From the NCBI GenBank assembly GCA_965153355.1, contig OZ231127.1, forward strand, positions 36,704,001 to 36,768,000: a stretch of DNA of 64,000 bases. The letters are read 5' to 3'. The stretch is from Flaccisagitta enflata. Taxonomy: Eukaryota > Chaetognatha > Sagittoidea > Aphragmophora. This document shows positions 60,480 through 64,000 of this stretch, in pieces (the first letter of the stretch is position 1; each line of letters begins with the position of its first letter). The notes under the pieces are model-generated. The model did not search any database. It was not told the DNA's origin and worked only from the letters and a program-made list of their open reading frames with translations. The position numbers were made by a program, and so were the translations under genes.

Positions 60480-61210
60480 TTAGAGCTATGCTCACTGACA
60501 TGTTTTTTGTATTTGCATGCTTACATCAAAACATTCATTTACCACAAATGGCGGCTATCGCCGTGAAGAAAAAAATCATAAGCACTTTTCACCAAGCTTT
60601 TGTCATCAGTCACTTCAATTTCAATTTCAATTTCAATTGATTGCACTGAAAATCAAAGAAAAAAAAGGACCAAGCCAAATAAGGTAAATGAGCTAAAATA
60701 CTAAAAATCCCTCAACCAGAAAAGCAGCTATGCTCATTGACATGCTTTTTTATATTTGCATGCTTATATCAAAACATTCATCTATCCCATTTAAAATCAG
60801 AAAAACTAAATGAGCTAGAATACTTAAAACACCCTCACAAATGAGCAGCTATGCTCATTGACATGTTTTCTTGTACTTGCTATCAAAATATCTATTCTTT
60901 TATCGTATTTGAATTAAAACAAGGCCGGATACACGGCTACCCCAGTCCCGTGCGGGTGGGCAGGGGCCGTAATTGAGGTCACCAGATCATTTGGGCAGGA
61001 GCAGTGAAGCCAAAAATCCCAAAAACCCAAAAAAAGTAAAGTGTGACGGACCGACGAACGGACGGACGGACCGACGGACGGACAAAGCGGGGTGTAGAGT
61101 CGCGTAGCACGCGACTAAAAAAAGATAGCTAAATAAGCTAAATGAGCTAAATGCTCAAAAACACCTTACAGATGAGCAGCTATGTTCATAAATATGTTTT
61201 CTTGTATTTG
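60480..61210. repeat. Tandem repeat of about 120 bp, interrupted by an F1 element
   Basis: AGCTATGCTCATTGACATGT-type words at 60484, 60727, 60847 and 61170 with ATTTGCATGC behind them. Confidence 0.65.
60914..61122 (+). mobile_element. F1 hairpin-ended element, complete
   Basis: Head AACAAGGCCGGATACACGGC, motif GTCCCGTGCGGGTGGGCAGG, GACGGACGGACCGACGGACG tract, 3' end GTCGCGTAGCACGCGACTAA and AAAAA. It splits the 120-bp tandem repeat. Confidence 0.85.
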
Positions 61211-62425
61211 CATGCCAAAACAAACATAAATACACTCTTTTATTGATCCTAGACAAAATCATAAAGGATAAAAAAAAATTCAATTGTAATTTTTGTAAAA
61301 AAATCTTAAAAAATTTATAACTTGACAAATATTTGTCAAAGAGCATTCTGCTTAGCGCCAAATGAAAGTGAATTATAAAGATGAGTTTAAAAGTCGAGAG
61401 AACAACACGGAGCTCCTGATTTTTTTTCCCTGCGAATTTCCTTGGGATTTATTCTCGCCGAGTCTGCAGCTGGCCCGCATTGACTTTTTTACGGCTGCTG
61501 AAGCATTTTTGCTCCTTCCTCCCATGCATTTCTATGGGAGGGGGATACGGAGAATCACGCGGCCTCAGCGATTTTGATTTGTAAGAAAAAAAGTGTTGTG
61601 TTTTAAAACAATAAAAACATTAACTAATAACATTTCACCCCGAAATACAAACCAACACCAGCGACGAAAACAACAGCAACAATTAAAAATAAAAAACAAC
61701 AACAGTATTAATAAAAACGGTATAGCTTCGCTCTGGGAAACTAATATGTGGAATGCTTAGGCACCTTTGTTAAAGGAGCTTGATGTACAACGGGATGCCC
61801 GCCTTACAAACAAAAAGAAACAGATGCCATGAACATGAACAACTTGCTACGCCCATGGGTTACATCCTGCAATGCAGTCCTCAATAGAGGCTGCATGGGT
61901 TTGTATACAGTATCATTTGCTTCCATTCGTCACTAACATAACTCAGGTGTAGCCTTTTCTTTACTACAAATATCGTTTCATTGCAGAGGAACTTAAGAAA
62001 TTATTAAAAGAAGGCAATGTCCTATAGTATCATTTCATAAATATGTATTATTACACGAGCTATCTTTTGATTTTATCCCCAAACAGGCTTTGGCGTTTTG
62101 GTAATCCCCGGAGGCGGCAATGCGATCAATCATTCACCCCACCCTTATCCAGCCTTCACCAACGCGGCGGAACTTCTCCGATTCCTTTGGCCAGGATTCA
62201 ATGCCAGCAACAGCATCACAGCATCATCAAGGACCCGAGCAACAACATCCAGTCATCATTTAACATCCTTCCTTATCCCCGGTAAATTTGAATCTTTGGT
62301 CAATAGGGTCTTTAATAGGGCATATATCACTTTCCCTGTGGGCCCCCGTTGAGCTTAGCTCCTAACGTCCTAGCTCTTATAAGAATATTGTTTTCCTTGC
62401 CAAGCTTCCCCTAGCACCCCTTTAG
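61210..62425. other. No supported gene
   Basis: AT-rich. 62087-62281 has good acceptor and donor signals and an open frame (FGVLVIPGGGNAINHSPHPY) but no recognised family. 62290-62425 may be the 5' untranslated part of the retrotransposon ORF that follows. Confidence 0.35.
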
Positions 62426-64000
62426 ATGATAGATGATGAGCTAGCTATCTCTGATGTCATTGCCGATGACTTAAAAAACTTTTGCAACATTTATTCAAAT
62501 GCTGATGATGAAGATGAGGCAGGGAATATTGTACTTAGTGATAGTCTTTATCATACGGAAACTGAATTTTTAAATTTATCAAATAGTAGGAATCTTAGTA
62601 ATCAGCAAAACCTGACAATAATATCAATCAATATTGCTAACCTTCTGACAAAACTGCAATCGTTAAAATTATTTATACATAATATTTCAACACCCAAAAA
62701 TACACCTGATATAATTGTAGTAGTGGAAACACACTTAACAAAGACAACAAATGCTGGATATACTGACGCCGAACTACGATCCATAATACCTGGCTATGAA
62801 TTTTTCCACAAAGAAAGATCAACTAGAAAAGGAGGTGGTGTCGGGATATTTGTGACAGAAAAATTAAGCAGAAATGTTAAGATTATTGATCAATTGACTG
62901 TTTCTGAAGAGCTTTTTGAGAATCTGACCATTCAAATATCGAACTGTATTTCAACTGGAAAGAGTAATTACCAAAAAGACCTATCAGTAGCTGCTATCTA
63001 TAGGCCTCCAAACAGCCAAAGCTACGACCTCTTCAACTCTGAGCTTGAAAAATTATTAACATCAATTGACAAGAGTAAGAGTGAAGTAGTATTGACAGGT
63101 GATTTTAACTTAGACTTATTAAAATATGAGAACCACCTACCTACAGCTAACTATTTAGACCTTGTTATTAACCATAAACTATTGCCAAGGATAGTTCGAC
63201 CAACCAGGATTAAAAAACAAAGTGCAACACTAATTGATCATATTTTTACAAAAGATGACAAAATCCATCTTGTAAGTGGCATAATTGATACGGAACTGGC
63301 AGGTAACAGTGGTTACACTGATCATTTGCCAGTATTTACCATTTTAAAAACTCAAATTACTGAGAAAAATAAGAAAGAAATGATTCTTAAGTCTTTCTTC
63401 ACCCAACAAGACAGTGTAGCGAGAAGGGAAAAACTGAGGCAAGAAAACTGGAATGATATTCTTGAGCAACATGATCCTAATGTGATATATGATATGATTC
63501 AAGAGAGATATGGCCGTCATTATAATGCAACAATATCAATGAAAGCATATAAAAGAGGGTCTAATCGCTTTAAAAGAGAACCCTGGATGACAATGGACAT
63601 ACTAGCAGACATAAGAAGAAGAGACAGACTAGCAAAACAGAAGAACAGACGTGAGGACTACAAAAAATTGAGAAATGAAATTGTATCAAAAGTCCGCAAA
63701 GCAGAAAGAGAACATGTTCGAAAACAGATAGAAGACAGTTATGGCAATATAAAGAAACATTGGAAAATTATCAAGCAGGTAACAAACAAGGCTAGTAACA
63801 AAGAAGATACAACGACTGACTTCCATTACCAAGGAAAAATTATAAGTGATCCTAAAACTAATGCAGAAAATTTCAATGCCTATTATGCCAAAATTGGGGT
63901 AGAAACTAATGAAAGTGTTGGAAATCCTACTAACAATTCCCAATTTTACCTACAAAAACATTCAAAGAGAAATACTAATTCCCTCCTATTTAGTGATGTC
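62426..64000 (+). CDS. Non-LTR retrotransposon ORF, APE-type endonuclease domain, runs off the window
   Basis: 525 codons open from ATG 62426 to the last base. The endonuclease nicks the target DNA to prime reverse transcription in this class. Visible motifs in order: TIISINIANLLTKLQ (the usual N-I-R-S site is N-I-A-N), PDIIVVVETHL with the metal-binding Glu, IPGYEFFHKERSTRKGGGVG, VAAIYRPPNSQ, VVLTGDFNLDLL, SATLIDHIFT and a terminal TDHLPVF. This is the order of the exonuclease-endonuclease-phosphatase fold. A basic helical linker follows (RRRDRLAKQKNRREDYKKLR). The reverse transcriptase would lie beyond 64000. CR1/L2/jockey-like by look; the exact clade is not decided. No stop or frameshift is seen, so the copy may be young. 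Confidence 0.9.
   Translation, partial: MIDDELAISDVIADDLKNFCNIYSNADDEDEAGNIVLSDSLYHTETEFLNLSNSRNLSNQQNLTIISINIANLLTKLQSLKLFIHNISTPKNTPDIIVVVETHLTKTTNAGYTDAELRSIIPGYEFFHKERSTRKGGGVGIFVTEKLSRNVKIIDQLTVSEELFENLTIQISNCISTGKSNYQKDLSVAAIYRPPNSQSYDLFNSELEKLLTSIDKSKSEVVLTGDFNLDLLKYENHLPTANYLDLVINHKLLPRIVRPTRIKKQSATLIDHIFTKDDKIHLVSGIIDTELAGNSGYTDHLPVFTILKTQITEKNKKEMILKSFFTQQDSVARREKLRQENWNDILEQHDPNVIYDMIQERYGRHYNATISMKAYKRGSNRFKREPWMTMDILADIRRRDRLAKQKNRREDYKKLRNEIVSKVRKAEREHVRKQIEDSYGNIKKHWKIIKQVTNKASNKEDTTTDFHYQGKIISDPKTNAENFNAYYAKIGVETNESVGNPTNNSQFYLQKHSKRNTNSLLFSDV

Noticed and set aside
62087-62281. Exon with a PGGGNAIN motif, possibly a glutamine-amidotransferase-like fold
   Set aside because: Splice signals are good and phases symmetric, but two frames are open and the spacing to further motifs does not fit gamma-glutamyl hydrolase.

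Overview
The window looks like intergenic and intronic DNA from an invertebrate animal with a repeat-rich genome. Reasons: multi-exon genes with GT-AG introns, a TEX14-like germ-cell pseudokinase gene, a degenerate TTAGGG-type telomeric tract, many non-autonomous transposons with animal-type target duplications (TA, 8-bp hAT) and an APE-type non-LTR retrotransposon. I cannot name the species. No bacterial gene, rRNA, intact tRNA or CRISPR array is visible. All family assignments come from reading translations and recalling family motifs; no search was run.

Layout. (1) 235-15837, minus strand: at least nine supported exons (a tenth is possible) of a TEX14-like gene, running from ankyrin repeats (about 13.9-13.4 kb) to a degenerate kinase domain (4.1-0.2 kb); the gene continues off the left edge. 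One 9.3-kb intron holds a Helentron-like element (4901-11505) made almost wholly of minisatellites, itself inserted in another repeat; the next intron upstream holds a 1.5-kb pyrimidine minisatellite. (2) 16-53 kb: almost entirely repeats, namely GC-rich and hairpin-ended short element families, mariner/hAT-type miniature elements, an LTR-like pair, a 4.5-kb inverted duplication (36604-41083), a satellite of about 151-bp period and long microsatellites. Small coding islands lie at 23.6-24.6 kb (plus, unknown), 39.3-39.8 kb (minus, domain of transposon-like hypothetical proteins) and 49.1-49.4 kb (minus, eIF3G-like zinc-knuckle exon). (3) 53476-56967, minus: the 3' part of an unassigned gene with four phase-compatible exons, one split by a 679-bp TA-flanked transposon. 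(4) 57-62 kb: more repeats. (5) 62426-64000, plus: the start of a non-LTR retrotransposon ORF with an endonuclease domain, running off the right edge.

The most unusual material is two families of short elements built alike: a 5' head, then a motif X, a variable (often minisatellite) interior, and a 3' terminus that is the reverse complement of X followed by a few A residues. In the hairpin family X differs between copies, yet the 3' end changes with it. In addition, GA, CT and TG microsatellites repeatedly begin at, or lie just before, predicted splice sites.
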